Below are positions 52,334 to 60,495 of a DNA stretch of 64,000 nucleotides, piece by piece (the first letter of the stretch is position 1; the number at the start of each line of letters is the position of its first letter). The notes below the pieces were generated by a model, which saw only the letters and a program-made list of their open reading frames with translations, was not told where the DNA came from and made no database searches. The DNA is taken from contig NZ_JAVDDV010000002.1 in assembly GCF_030848565.1 (NCBI RefSeq), forward strand, positions 1-64,000, given 5' to 3'. The DNA is from Natronolimnohabitans sp. A-GB9 (lineage in GTDB: Archaea; Halobacteriota; Halobacteria; Halobacteriales; Natrialbaceae). A program made the position numbers and the translations under genes.

Positions 52334-54772
52334 ATCGTCGAGCAGCGACCGCGAGGAGTTGGTGACGACCAGGAGGCTGCTCAGTCCCATCGCGATCGCA
52401 GCAAACAGCGGGTTGAGCAGGCTCGTCACGGCAAGTGGGATCGCGATCCCGTTGTAACAGAACGCCCAGCCGATGTTGCCTTTCACGCGGCGGTCGGTCG
52501 CGCGTGCGAGTTCGAAGACGGTGTCGACCGACGAGAGGTCGTCGTCGACGAGAGCGACGTCGGCCGCGTCGGCAGCCATCGCAGTCCCGCCGCCGAGCGC
52601 GATGCCGAGATCGGCGGCAGCGAGTGCCGGCGCGTCGTTGGTCCCATCGCCGATCATGACGGTCTGGCCCTGCTGGCCGAGTCGCTCGACGGTCTCGGCT
52701 TTCCCCTCCGGCGGGACGCCTGCAAACACTTGATCGATGGCTGCGTGCTCACGGAAGCGACTCGCAGCGCGGGCGTCGTCGCCCGTGAGGACGACGACGT
52801 CGGTGTCGGTCTCGGCGATCGCCGACAGCGTCTCGTCCCACCCCTCGCGGAGGTCGTCGCCGACGACGACGACACCATCAGCGGACCCGTCACGGCCAAC
52901 GGCGACCGGGACGCGACCGGTCTCGCGGTGCTCGTGGACTGTCTCGAGGATCTCCTCGGACACCGTCCAGCCACGGTCGCGCAACAGGTCCGGGTGACCG
53001 ACGACGATCTCTTCGCCGTCGACGACGCCCGTGACGCCGTTGCGGTGGCTCTCGAAGGACTCGATGCGCTCGTCGGCAGTCGTGTCGGATTCGGCATCGG
53101 CTGTGGCGGCCGTCTCCGATTCGACTGCGCCGCCGTCGGCGACCGGTCGCTCGGCCGCGATCGCCTCGCCGACGGGATGAGCGGACCGCCCCTCGAGTGT
53201 CGCCGCCTTCTCGAGGAGGTCGTCGTCGACGTCGGCGTCGACGACCGTCATATCGCCGGTAGTCAGCGTTCCGGTCTTGTCGAAGACGACGGTATCGGCG
53301 TCGCGGATACGTTCGAAGACGCTGTCGTCGAAGACGACGATCGAACGCTCTAAGGCGTCGCGGATCCCGGCAGCGACGGCAAGCGGCGTCGCCAGCCCGA
53401 GCGCGCAGGGACAGGAGACGATCAGCACGGTCAGTCCGACGAGCAACGCGTCGCCGATACCCGAGCCAAGCAGAAGGTAGATGGTCGTGACGACGACTGC
53501 GAGGACGAGGACGAGTGGGACGAAGATCGTCGCCAACTTGTCCGCGAGCTTCTGGATGCCGTGGGTGCCACTCTGGAGGTCCCAGACGAGTTCGCTGATC
53601 CGATCTAAGGTGCTCGTCGCGTCTTCGCCGACGCGAATCGTGAGTGCGCCATCCGAGACTGTCGATCCGCCGACGACGTCGTCGCCGTCGGTCTTCGTGA
53701 CCGGCAGCGATTCGCCGGTGACGACCGCCTCGTCGACCGCGGCCTCACCGTCGACGACCGTCCCGTCGATCGGGATCCGTTCGCCACCACGGACCAGTAC
53801 ACGGTCGCCAGCCGTCAGCCCGTCGACAGTTACTTCTTCGGTGTCACCGTCTTCGCGGACGCGTCGGGCCTCGTCGACCTGAACGGCCGTCAGATCCGAG
53901 AGCCGTTCGGTTGCCTTCCGCTTGATCTCGGACTCGTAGTAGCTCCCGACGGTGACGATGACGATGATCGCGACCGTGACGTCGTAGTAGAGGTGGACTT
54001 CGTCGGCGATGGCGATCGAAATCGTACTGTAGAGCCACGCGCTGACGGCGGCGATCGACACGAGCAGGTCCATGTTCGGCGACCGCGTTTTGACCGCGAC
54101 GTAAGCACCCTGCAGGATCGGCTTTCCGGTTATGACCAGGATGATCGTCGTCAGCGCTCCGATCCCGAGGAAAAACGGTGTCGCGATGTCGCTTGCAAGC
54201 GCCTCCGAGAAGAACTCGGCTGTCCGCTCGTCGTAGAACGCCCCGTCGAAGTAAGTGGGGTAGATGATGACGACGTACTGTAACATCACCATCATTCCCA
54301 TGAGAACGCCGACGGCGATCCGGCCCATCTCCCAGTTGTCTGCCCGTCGGCGGCTGATCGCGTCCTTGCGGTCGTACGCACTGTAGCCCAGTTGGCTGAT
54401 GTCGTCTTTGAGCGTCTCGACGGGGGCGACGTCGGGGTCGTGGTCGACTCTGACCGTGTCCGTGACGTAACTCGAGCTGACGTTGCTCACGCCGTCGGTC
54501 TCGCTTGCGACCGTCTCGATAAACGCCTCGCAGGTCGCACAGTACATCCCGTCGACCTCGAGGAACGTCGTCTCGTGGTCCGGCGGCACCGTCCGGTCCT
54601 CGTCGCGTTCGGCTCGGGTCTCGCGGACGTCGTCGGCGTCGACGGTGTCGATGTCGCCGAGCGCGTCGTACACGTCGCGACAGCCCTGACAACAGAACGC
54701 GTTTCCGTCCGCCGTGACGCCGCTCTCCTCGACGGGCAGCTCACACAGCGTACAGGAGTTCGAACTCGACAT
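52331..54772 (-). CDS. copA: copper-translocating P1B-type ATPase with extra N-terminal Cys cluster
   Basis: 813-residue membrane pump. It has an N-terminal metal-binding knuckle (C7-x2-C10 and CC-x2-C at 27-31) as found in FixI/CcoI-type ATPases. The HMA domain carries MYCATC (C78, C81). Eight TM helices include the ion motif VSCPCALGLATP; phosphorylation motif FDKTGTLTTG, nucleotide-binding SAHPVGEAI and hinge GDGTNDAPAL are intact. An acidic insertion (about 540-570) lies in the N domain. Coupled 9 bp downstream of a TauE/SafE-like membrane protein, it probably supplies Cu to cytochrome oxidase or exports it. Confidence 0.9.
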   Translation of the reverse strand: MSSSNSCTLCELPVEESGVTADGNAFCCQGCRDVYDALGDIDTVDADDVRETRAERDEDRTVPPDHETTFLEVDGMYCATCEAFIETVASETDGVSNVSSSYVTDTVRVDHDPDVAPVETLKDDISQLGYSAYDRKDAISRRRADNWEMGRIAVGVLMGMMVMLQYVVIIYPTYFDGAFYDERTAEFFSEALASDIATPFFLGIGALTTIILVITGKPILQGAYVAVKTRSPNMDLLVSIAAVSAWLYSTISIAIADEVHLYYDVTVAIIVIVTVGSYYESEIKRKATERLSDLTAVQVDEARRVREDGDTEEVTVDGLTAGDRVLVRGGERIPIDGTVVDGEAAVDEAVVTGESLPVTKTDGDDVVGGSTVSDGALTIRVGEDATSTLDRISELVWDLQSGTHGIQKLADKLATIFVPLVLVLAVVVTTIYLLLGSGIGDALLVGLTVLIVSCPCALGLATPLAVAAGIRDALERSIVVFDDSVFERIRDADTVVFDKTGTLTTGDMTVVDADVDDDLLEKAATLEGRSAHPVGEAIAAERPVADGGAVESETAATADAESDTTADERIESFESHRNGVTGVVDGEEIVVGHPDLLRDRGWTVSEEILETVHEHRETGRVPVAVGRDGSADGVVVVGDDLREGWDETLSAIAETDTDVVVLTGDDARAASRFREHAAIDQVFAGVPPEGKAETVERLGQQGQTVMIGDGTNDAPALAAADLGIALGGGTAMAADAADVALVDDDLSSVDTVFELARATDRRVKGNIGWAFCYNGIAIPLAVTSLLNPLFAAIAMGLSSLLVVTNSSRSLLDD

Positions 54773-54781
54773 GACTGATCG

Positions 54782-55591
54782 TTAGTGGTGGTCGTGGCCC
54801 CCAGGCGCGTCCAGGCCGTCGTAGAACGGCAGCTCCGGATGCGGGAGGTGGATCCCCAGGCTCATCAATCCGTGTGTTAGCAGGACGTAGCCGAGGACGA
54901 CGAACGCGACCCCGAGCAATCGGTGGACGCGCCGTCGGTGGGTCGCATCGACCGCGTCGATGACGGTCCCGTAGGCGAAGACGGCAGGCACCGTTCCGAT
55001 CCCGAGTGCGGCGAGTGCGAGGGCGCCGCTGGTCGGCGACCCGGTCGTAAACGCGTAGAGGAACGCGGGATAGAGGACCGGACACGGCAACAGCCCGTGA
55101 ACCGCACCTAATCCGACGATTCCCGGCCCGTTCGCGAGTCGATCGACGTGTGCCGTCAGCCAGCCGGTGACTCGCTGTAGACCAGGTATCTGGATCCCGC
55201 CGGTCGTCCGCCCCAGCGCGTAGTAGACGCCAGTCGCGATGACGAACGCGCCGATGACGAGGCCGAGACCGCCACGGACGACGTCGACGACCGGCGTGAG
55301 CTGCTCGGTCGTGACGAACAACAGTCCGCCAAGCGCGCCGAAGGCGGCCCCGAGGAGAGTGTAACTCGCCGTCCGACCCAGATTGAACAGTGCGTGCTGG
55401 CGGACCTCGTAGGTCGAGAGATGACCCGTCCGTCGGGTCGCAGCGGTCGCTCCGTCCTCGGTCCCGTCGTCCATCCGATTGGCATACACCGTCACGAGCG
55501 GCCCACACATCCCGATACAGTGGGCACCGGCGAGCAGACCGATGACCAGAAACAGCGCGACGTCGACACCGAGGAACGTAAGCGGGTCCAT
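54782..55591 (-). CDS. sulfite exporter TauE/SafE-like (UreH/COG2836) membrane protein
   Basis: 269-residue membrane protein with about six helices. It starts MDPLTFLGVDVALFLVIGLL, then AGAHCIGMCGPLV (conserved Cys pair) and VHGLLPCPVLYPAFLYAF, signatures of the COG2836/UreH-like family often beside CcoI-type copper ATPases. His-rich C-terminus GGHDHH. Conserved Cys residues suggest metal or thiol passage. It precedes copA in the same operon. Confidence 0.83.
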   Translation of the reverse strand: MDPLTFLGVDVALFLVIGLLAGAHCIGMCGPLVTVYANRMDDGTEDGATAATRRTGHLSTYEVRQHALFNLGRTASYTLLGAAFGALGGLLFVTTEQLTPVVDVVRGGLGLVIGAFVIATGVYYALGRTTGGIQIPGLQRVTGWLTAHVDRLANGPGIVGLGAVHGLLPCPVLYPAFLYAFTTGSPTSGALALAALGIGTVPAVFAYGTVIDAVDATHRRRVHRLLGVAFVVLGYVLLTHGLMSLGIHLPHPELPFYDGLDAPGGHDHH

Positions 55592-55797
55592 AGTTGAGTG
55601 ATTCTCGAATCCCCGTTGATCGACCTAGTTAGCCGACGGTGTAGTGCGTTTCGCTCGAGTCGCGGCTTTCGACGATCGTACCACTACACGCGACGATAGG
55701 AGCCTCCCTCAGAGATCGTCCCGCTCACCGGATTCGTCCCGCGAAAATAGCTCTCGGTAACCGTTATCTGACAGATACTGGCTCGTATCCGACAGTA
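55592..55797. other. intergenic region with family 2-like repeat at the HMG-CoA synthase stop
   Basis: The minus strand at 55800 reads TGATACTGTCGGATACGAG, beginning with the HMG-CoA synthase stop codon; CAGATACTGG nearby (about 55770) forms a partial dyad with it. No gene seen. Confidence 0.45.
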
Positions 55798-57135
55798 TCA
55801 CTCGACGTAGCGGTACTTCCGCTCGCCCATTCGACCCCAGCCGTCGAAGACGAACTCGGATTCGGGCGTCGTGAACTCCTCGACGTCGACGTCCATGTCG
55901 TGGTTGTGTGCGTCGTGGATCTCCTCGTAGTCCTCCCAGGACATATCGTATCGGTCCTCGAGTTGCTCTTCGACGTTCAGCGCCTCGATCTCCGCTTCCC
56001 AGCCGTCCTGGACGGTCTCGGCGTGGATTTCCGCCTGGGCACCGCTGCCGTAGGAGCCGACCAGCAGCATCTCGTCGGTCATCTCGCGGCCGTCCTCGAG
56101 TGCTCGTTTGAGCGCGCTCACGCGGGCGATGTGGACGGAGCCGGTGTACCAGTTACCGACCTCACGGGAGATCGACAGCGTCGGATCGATCGTCGCGTCG
56201 TACCACTCCTGATAGGCCGCGGTCTCTTTGAGCGCATCCATATACTCCCGCATGGCGTCGCGGTACGCTTCGTCGGAATCGAACGCCTCTGGACGGGGCT
56301 GGCGACCGATCTCCTCGGCGAGTTCGTCCTCGATGCTCGTATCGCGGATAACGTGTCGATAGGCGAGCATGGCCGCCTTCCGAACCATCCCCGGGAACGG
56401 CGTGTGGAACGGCACGAACGCGACGTCGTCTGGATGAACGTCGCCGGCGACGCTCTCGTAATCCTCCAGGGCCTCCCGCATCCGGGCGAGATACACCTGC
56501 ACGGAACGTTTCCCGTCGACGGAAGGGAACTGCTGGTTGGGCTTGAGGAAGTCGGTCTCGTCGGCCGAGCCATAGCCCTGTCCGGTCGAGAGTTCCACGA
56601 GGTCGGGATCCTCGCTGATGTACATCGCGACGGCGCCGGCACCTTGGGTCGCCTCGCCGGCGTCACCGCGGGCGTAAAGCGCCGTGTCGGTCGCGATCAC
56701 GAGCGCGCCGCGACCACGGTTGCGTCCCGCACGGATCCAGTTGCAGGCGTCGTCTAAGCTCTGGGTGCCCGCGATGCAGGCGAACTTCCGTTCGCCTTTG
56801 TTGGCGTGGTGGAAGTCGCCGTCGAAGACCTGCTCGAGACAGCCGGCGACGTACGTCGAAACCGGCTTCGAGTTGTCGAAAGCGCTCTCGGTCGCGACGT
56901 CGATTCGACCGATATCGTCGGGCGCTAAGCCTTTCCGCTCCATCAGCCGGTGGGCGGCGTTTGCCCCCATCGTGACGATGTCTTCGTAGCTGTCGGGGAA
57001 CGAACTGGCGTTCAGGCCGAGCCCTTTGGTGTATTTCTCGGGGTCTTCACCCTTCTGCGGGGCGAACGTGCCAGGAAGGTCGAGTTTGAGGTTCCCGGTC
57101 CAGATCTCGACGGCGTCGATACCGACTGCGGTCAT
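55798..57135 (-). CDS. hmgB: hydroxymethylglutaryl-CoA synthase
   Basis: 445-residue enzyme condensing acetyl-CoA with acetoacetyl-CoA in the mevalonate pathway, which feeds archaeal isoprenoid lipids and carotenoids. Catalytic E83 in ATESAFDNSKP, acyl-Cys C120 in FACIAGTQSL, and NWYTGSVHIARVSAL region near the active-site His area. The length agrees with haloarchaeal enzymes. ATG 57135 (MTAVGIDAVEIWTG). The stop codon sits in a TGATACTGTCGG motif. Confidence 0.93.
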   Translation of the reverse strand: MTAVGIDAVEIWTGNLKLDLPGTFAPQKGEDPEKYTKGLGLNASSFPDSYEDIVTMGANAAHRLMERKGLAPDDIGRIDVATESAFDNSKPVSTYVAGCLEQVFDGDFHHANKGERKFACIAGTQSLDDACNWIRAGRNRGRGALVIATDTALYARGDAGEATQGAGAVAMYISEDPDLVELSTGQGYGSADETDFLKPNQQFPSVDGKRSVQVYLARMREALEDYESVAGDVHPDDVAFVPFHTPFPGMVRKAAMLAYRHVIRDTSIEDELAEEIGRQPRPEAFDSDEAYRDAMREYMDALKETAAYQEWYDATIDPTLSISREVGNWYTGSVHIARVSALKRALEDGREMTDEMLLVGSYGSGAQAEIHAETVQDGWEAEIEALNVEEQLEDRYDMSWEDYEEIHDAHNHDMDVDVEEFTTPESEFVFDGWGRMGERKYRYVE

Positions 57136-57770
57136 ACATTCGTATTCGGAAAGCGCACATATGGTACTGTCGATGAATATTTCGACGACTGTCGAATTAG
57201 GTCGACAGTTCGGGCGGTCCCGAGTCGAACTGAACGCTCACGCGGTCGACTCGACCGCCACCCATCGTGATACCGCCTTGCTCCCGCCGGTGGGCGCGTG
57301 TCGGAATCCTCCCGACGATCGACCCGAAACCGCGTCGAGGTGCTCGATCAACGTCGGTTTCCGATCGGATCGCGGACCGTCTCTCGACAGTCGGAGTTAT
57401 ATTCGTCCGTTCACACACCCAACTTTTCATAAGAGAACCAAACTACTTATTAACAGATCGCTCGTAATGTCGAATGGTCGGGATCCAGCCCGGCAGCTCG
57501 AACCTCCCGACCAGTGTGCCCGACTCCTGGTTCGACCGGCAGCCCGCCCGCTTTCGGTCGAGTCAGTGCCCGGATTCGTTCGTCGACTCGAGCGTTGTCC
57601 GCCTTCGCGGGCAACTCTTGATTTACTCGTGCCAGGGATCGACGCCGGTGGCCGTACTCGAGCCACATTATCGATCCCGTCACCCTGACACTGACACGCA
57701 GCAGTCCGTATGACACTTCGTCCACGAAAGCCGCTAGTAACAGCTGCGCTGGCGATCCCGTTGATGGGAC
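57136..57770. other. gene-poor interval between HMG-CoA synthase and DUF gene
   Basis: It contains an AT-rich promoter-like segment (TTTTCATAAGAG and ACTTATTAAC, 57424-57455) and two overlapping plus-strand ORFs starting at 57467 and 57474; only the latter is listed. It ends in a half repeat GCAGCAGTCCGTATGA (57698-57713). Confidence 0.45.
57474..57713 (+). CDS. possible small protein whose stop lies in a half repeat
   Basis: 79-residue frame (MVGIQPGSSNLPTSVPDSWF ...) starting about 25 bp after the AT-rich box ACTTATTAA. Its last codons CAG-CAG-TCC-GTA-TGA are the end of the family 1 repeat. The composition is not strongly haloarchaeal, and an overlapping frame at 57467 (73 residues, Arg-rich) competes. 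No family recognised. Confidence 0.25.
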   Translation: MVGIQPGSSNLPTSVPDSWFDRQPARFRSSQCPDSFVDSSVVRLRGQLLIYSCQGSTPVAVLEPHYRSRHPDTDTQQSV

Positions 57771-57856
57771 TGATACGGACTACTGTACGTCGGTACCGGC
57801 GCAACCGCGACCCGGGCTGCGGTTGCACCGGTACATCGGTACAGCAATCCGTATGA
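57771..57856. repeat. dispersed palindromic repeat, family 1, copy D (different inner stem)
   Basis: 86 bp with conserved ends TGATACGGACTACTGTA and TACAGCAATCCGTATGA. The inner stem is different in sequence (GTACCGGCGCAACCGC / GCGGTTGCACCGGTAC, one mismatch) but equal in form. Confidence 0.85.
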
Positions 57857-57941
57857 GACGGCATCGAAACCGAGATAGAGCCGACGAGACGCGACAGCGC
57901 TGCCGCTGGATCGTGGGTCGGCTCCGAAGAAACGAGACCGC

Positions 57942-58523
57942 TTAGTCCGAGATGAACTTGTTGTCCCGCCAGTTGACACCGCCCTGGCCGGAGTCGTGGT
58001 CTCGAGGCCCTTCGACGACCTCGATGTTGGCTGGCCGCGGTTCGCCTTCGACGATCTGGGTCGCCTCGAGGTCGCCCTCACGCTCGGAGATCGCCGTCAG
58101 GGTCCCCTTCTCGGCTGCTTCGGCGATGCCACAGAGAACGAGGAACATCTGGTACTGAAGCAGTGAGTTCTGGAGGACCGTCTCGCGGTCGCCTTTAAAC
58201 GCCGCGAACTCGACCAGTTCGGATTCGATCTCCTCTTCTTCTTCTTCGTCCCAGCGGAACGCGTTGCGCCGTTCGTCGGGGTCTTCCTCGTAGACCCGGT
58301 TCTCGGTGACGCTGGCTTTTAGCTGGGCCGTCGGGGTGTACTTGCTGACCGACTCATCCTCGGCGACGGCTTTGAGAATGAGCGTGTTGTTTCGCCGCGT
58401 TATCTCCACGTCGGCGATTCCGTCGGGGAACGTCGCCTCTTCGATGTGTTCCCGAAGGTCTTCGAGTGGTAGTTCGAGGGTTGAATGCAGCCGATATACG
58501 TGTCTGGATTCCTCTGTTGACAT
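57942..58523 (-). CDS. conserved haloarchaeal protein of unknown function (DUF7110-like)
   Basis: 193-residue acidic cytosolic protein: HVYRLHSTLELPLEDLREHI, ADVEITRRNNTLILKAVAED, a Glu-rich segment (WDEEEEEEIESELVEFAAFK) and LLQYQMFLVLCGIAEAAEKG. It is similar to a protein seen in nearly all haloarchaea (DUF7110, from memory). Function unknown; no metal or membrane motif. A TATA-like TTATATG near 58575-58581 lies about 50 bp from the start. Confidence 0.68.
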   Translation of the reverse strand: MSTEESRHVYRLHSTLELPLEDLREHIEEATFPDGIADVEITRRNNTLILKAVAEDESVSKYTPTAQLKASVTENRVYEEDPDERRNAFRWDEEEEEEIESELVEFAAFKGDRETVLQNSLLQYQMFLVLCGIAEAAEKGTLTAISEREGDLEATQIVEGEPRPANIEVVEGPRDHDSGQGGVNWRDNKFISD

Positions 58524-58644
58524 AGTGGGATGATCTGCGGCGATAGTCGCTCAGTGCCTAGTACGGGTGCGTGACTTATATGACCTGCTATTGAATACGT
58601 GCTCGACCCGGTCGGATGAATTCGATCGGGAGTCCGGTGTCGGA

Positions 58645-58989
58645 CTACTCGGCGTTTAGCGTCTCGGCCAGTTCGTCGCGCTCCTCGAGTTCCTCTAAGA
58701 CGTCCGAGCCGCCGACGAACTCGCCGTCGACGAACGTCTGTGGGATCGTCTCCCACCCACTGTGGCGTTCGAGGGCAGCACGATACTCGTCTAACGACTC
58801 GAGAACGTCGACGGTCTCGTACTCCTCACGGTGGCTGTCGATGAGACCGAGCGCCTTCCGCGAGTAGCCACACTGGGGCATCAGCGCGGTCCCCTTCATG
58901 AAGAGGACGACGTCGTTGTTCTCGATGACGTCGTCGACCTGGTCGTTGACCTCGTCCTGATCGAGTCCCTGGTTCGGTGGGAAGTCCAT
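58645..58989 (-). CDS. monothiol glutaredoxin (Grx4/GrxD-like)
   Basis: 114-residue protein. VVLFMKGTALMPQCGYSRKA (C40) is a Grx4-type motif with CGYS in place of the usual CGFS. WETIPQTFVDGEFVGGSDVL supplies the TIPQ and GGSD parts of the fold. Monothiol glutaredoxins of this class carry or deliver [2Fe-2S] clusters with a thiol cofactor. It follows the YeeE/YedE genes on the same strand (75 bp gap). Confidence 0.9.
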   Translation of the reverse strand: MDFPPNQGLDQDEVNDQVDDVIENNDVVLFMKGTALMPQCGYSRKALGLIDSHREEYETVDVLESLDEYRAALERHSGWETIPQTFVDGEFVGGSDVLEELEERDELAETLNAE

Positions 58990-59064
58990 ATCCGTTCATA
59001 TGACGGTGCGAGGGGATAGGCCTTGCGTCGTCTTCCGTCCTGAAACTCGAGGAAGGGGCTGCGA

Positions 59065-59532
59065 TCAGTCTGCCGCCGTCGGAGACGTCCCACTCTCCTC
59101 GCCGGCCGAACGCCAGTACCCCTGGAGATACGCGCCGACGAACATACCGGCGATACCGTAGAGGATGACGACGTTGCCGATACCGAGACTGGCGTAGGCC
59201 GCGCCAGGACAGATCCCCGAGAGCCCCCAGCCGACGCCGAAGATGCCACCACCGAGGATCACGTTTCTGTCCAGCTGCTTCAGGCGTCGCGTGTAGACCG
59301 CACCCGTAAGTGGCGCCTCACTACGGACCCGTTTGATACCGAAGACGGTGATGCCGGTCACGACTGCGGCGCCGAACATTACGAACAGCAGGCCGAAGTC
59401 CTCGAACTGCAGGAAGTTCAGAACGATCTCGGGCTGGGCCATGTGGCTGAAACCGAGGCCGAAGCCGAAGATCAGCCCACCGACGAACACCAGCGGCAGG
59501 AACAGCGGGTGTTGCTCGTGTTCGGCGGTCAT
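59065..59532 (-). CDS. YeeE/YedE family (DUF6691) membrane protein, second half
   Basis: 155-residue membrane protein with four helices (LVFVGGLIFGFGLGFSHM, FGLLFVMFGAAVVTGITVFG, VILGGGIFGVGWGLSGICPG, NVVILYGIAGMFVGAYLQGY). GxGWGLSGICPGAA carries the Cys expected in thiosulfate/sulfur-carrying YeeE proteins. With the gene upstream (1 bp gap) it forms a split transporter. Confidence 0.85.
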   Translation of the reverse strand: MTAEHEQHPLFLPLVFVGGLIFGFGLGFSHMAQPEIVLNFLQFEDFGLLFVMFGAAVVTGITVFGIKRVRSEAPLTGAVYTRRLKQLDRNVILGGGIFGVGWGLSGICPGAAYASLGIGNVVILYGIAGMFVGAYLQGYWRSAGEESGTSPTAAD

Positions 59533-59533
59533 A

Positions 59534-60088
59534 CTACGGATTCACCCCCACTGCCTGGACCAGCTGTGCGACCCCGATCGCGACGAGCAGGAACGTCGCG
59601 ACGCCGACGAACGACGCACTCGAGGCGGAGCCGACGCCACAGACGCCATGGCCGGACGTACAGCCCTTGCCGAGACGAGTACCGATCCCGACGAGGATCC
59701 CGCCGAGGAACAGCCGCCAGGGCTGGACCTCGGTCAGCCAGATCGTCAGCCCGCCGACCTCCCGCAGTTCGCCGGTCGTCGCTGGCTGGTGGAGTGAACT
59801 CGAGACGAATCCGGACTGGAACGTCAGCGCGTAGACGGCCGCTCCCGCGACGATGCCGAGCGTGAAGACGACCCGCCAGTCACGCGAGGCGCGATACTGC
59901 TGGAAGCGCGACCGGTCCGAGACGTACGACAGCGTCGACTCGAGAAAGGTACTCGCGCCGGCCGGGATCGCGGTCCCGAGATAGATCACCGCGACCCCGA
60001 GACCCACGAGCAGGCCGCCGATCGCGTAGTGGCTGATCCCGGTGGGGAACAGCTCCGCGACCATCGCGACGTGAAGTGTCGTGATCAT
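59534..60088 (-). CDS. YeeE/YedE family sulfur transporter, first half
   Basis: 184-residue membrane protein with about five helices. Cys motif GTRLGKGCTSGHGVCGVG (two Cys) is the YeeE/YedE hallmark; YeeE proteins import thiosulfate by handing it between cysteines. ATG 60088 or 60064. It is co-transcribed with the partner at 59065. It lies next to the tnpB element, whose left side begins about 30 bp upstream. Confidence 0.87.
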   Translation of the reverse strand: MITTLHVAMVAELFPTGISHYAIGGLLVGLGVAVIYLGTAIPAGASTFLESTLSYVSDRSRFQQYRASRDWRVVFTLGIVAGAAVYALTFQSGFVSSSLHQPATTGELREVGGLTIWLTEVQPWRLFLGGILVGIGTRLGKGCTSGHGVCGVGSASSASFVGVATFLLVAIGVAQLVQAVGVNP

Positions 60089-60146
60089 TAGTTGTAGGAA
60101 GGAAACGCCCGCGTATCAAAGCTACCTTTCAACAGCGAGAGAGTCC

Positions 60147-60266
60147 CGCCGTTCACGGCGTTCGCAAGACCTGTGGTCTTGCGCGCACACCGGAATTCGT
60201 CGAGTTCCGGGGACGCTGACGAGAGCAAAAGCTCTCGTTCGCACACCAGAACGCAAAGCGTTCTGG
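60147..60266. repeat. tandem hairpin array with alternating constant linkers
   Basis: Five hairpins in 120 bp: CGCCGttcaCGGCG (60147-60160), GCAAGACctgtgGTCTTGC (60164-60182), CCGGAATTCgtcGAGTTCCGG (60190-60210), GAGAGCaaaaGCTCTC (60221-60236) and CCAGAACGCaaaGCGTTCTGG (60246-60266). Linkers CGCACACC (60184, 60240) and GGGGACG recur with a 56 bp period, so it is a two-unit tandem structure. Confidence 0.8.
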
Positions 60267-60309
60267 GGACGGGTGTCAATCGCGTGCGCTCCGGTGGGAA
60301 ACCGTCGTA

Positions 60310-60453
60310 TTACTGCTGGTCCTGAGTCTCCAACGCTTCCAGACCTGCTTCTAACACCTCTGTATACGCTTCCGAGAGGTCCAAATCGTTCGCTTCTGCG
60401 TAGTCTTTGACTCGGCCACCGAGCGTGTGTGAAATGTCGATGTTGGGCCGCAT
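60310..60453 (-). CDS. ribbon-helix-helix-like small protein divergent from tnpB
   Basis: 47-residue protein (MRPNIDISHTLGGRVKDYAE ... EAGLEALETQDQQ). A beta strand (NIDIS) followed by two helices (LGGRVKDYAEANDLDLSEAY, TEVLEAGLEALE) fits the ribbon-helix-helix DNA-binding pattern of antitoxins and copy-number repressors. I recall similar small genes beside haloarchaeal tnpB. ATG 60453 is about 25 bp from the AT-rich box shared with tnpB, so it could control both transcripts. Function inferred only. Confidence 0.65.
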   Translation of the reverse strand: MRPNIDISHTLGGRVKDYAEANDLDLSEAYTEVLEAGLEALETQDQQ

Positions 60454-60470
60454 GACGAAAGGACTTTCAG

Positions 60471-60486
60471 ACTAAATGTATAATAA
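60471..60486. promoter_or_regulatory. shared divergent promoter of tnpB and the RHH-like gene
   Basis: ACTAAATGTATAATAA gives an AT core about 25 bp from tnpB GTG 60496 (ACTAAAT side) and about 25 bp from the RHH-like ATG 60453 (TATTATACATTT read on minus). Overlap implies mutual interference or joint repression. Confidence 0.5.
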
Positions 60487-60495
60487 TCTGTTGTC

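Noticed and set aside
60147-60266. CRISPR array interpretation of the hairpin array
   Set aside because: Only two units of 56 bp, palindromic variable parts, no cas genes nearby.
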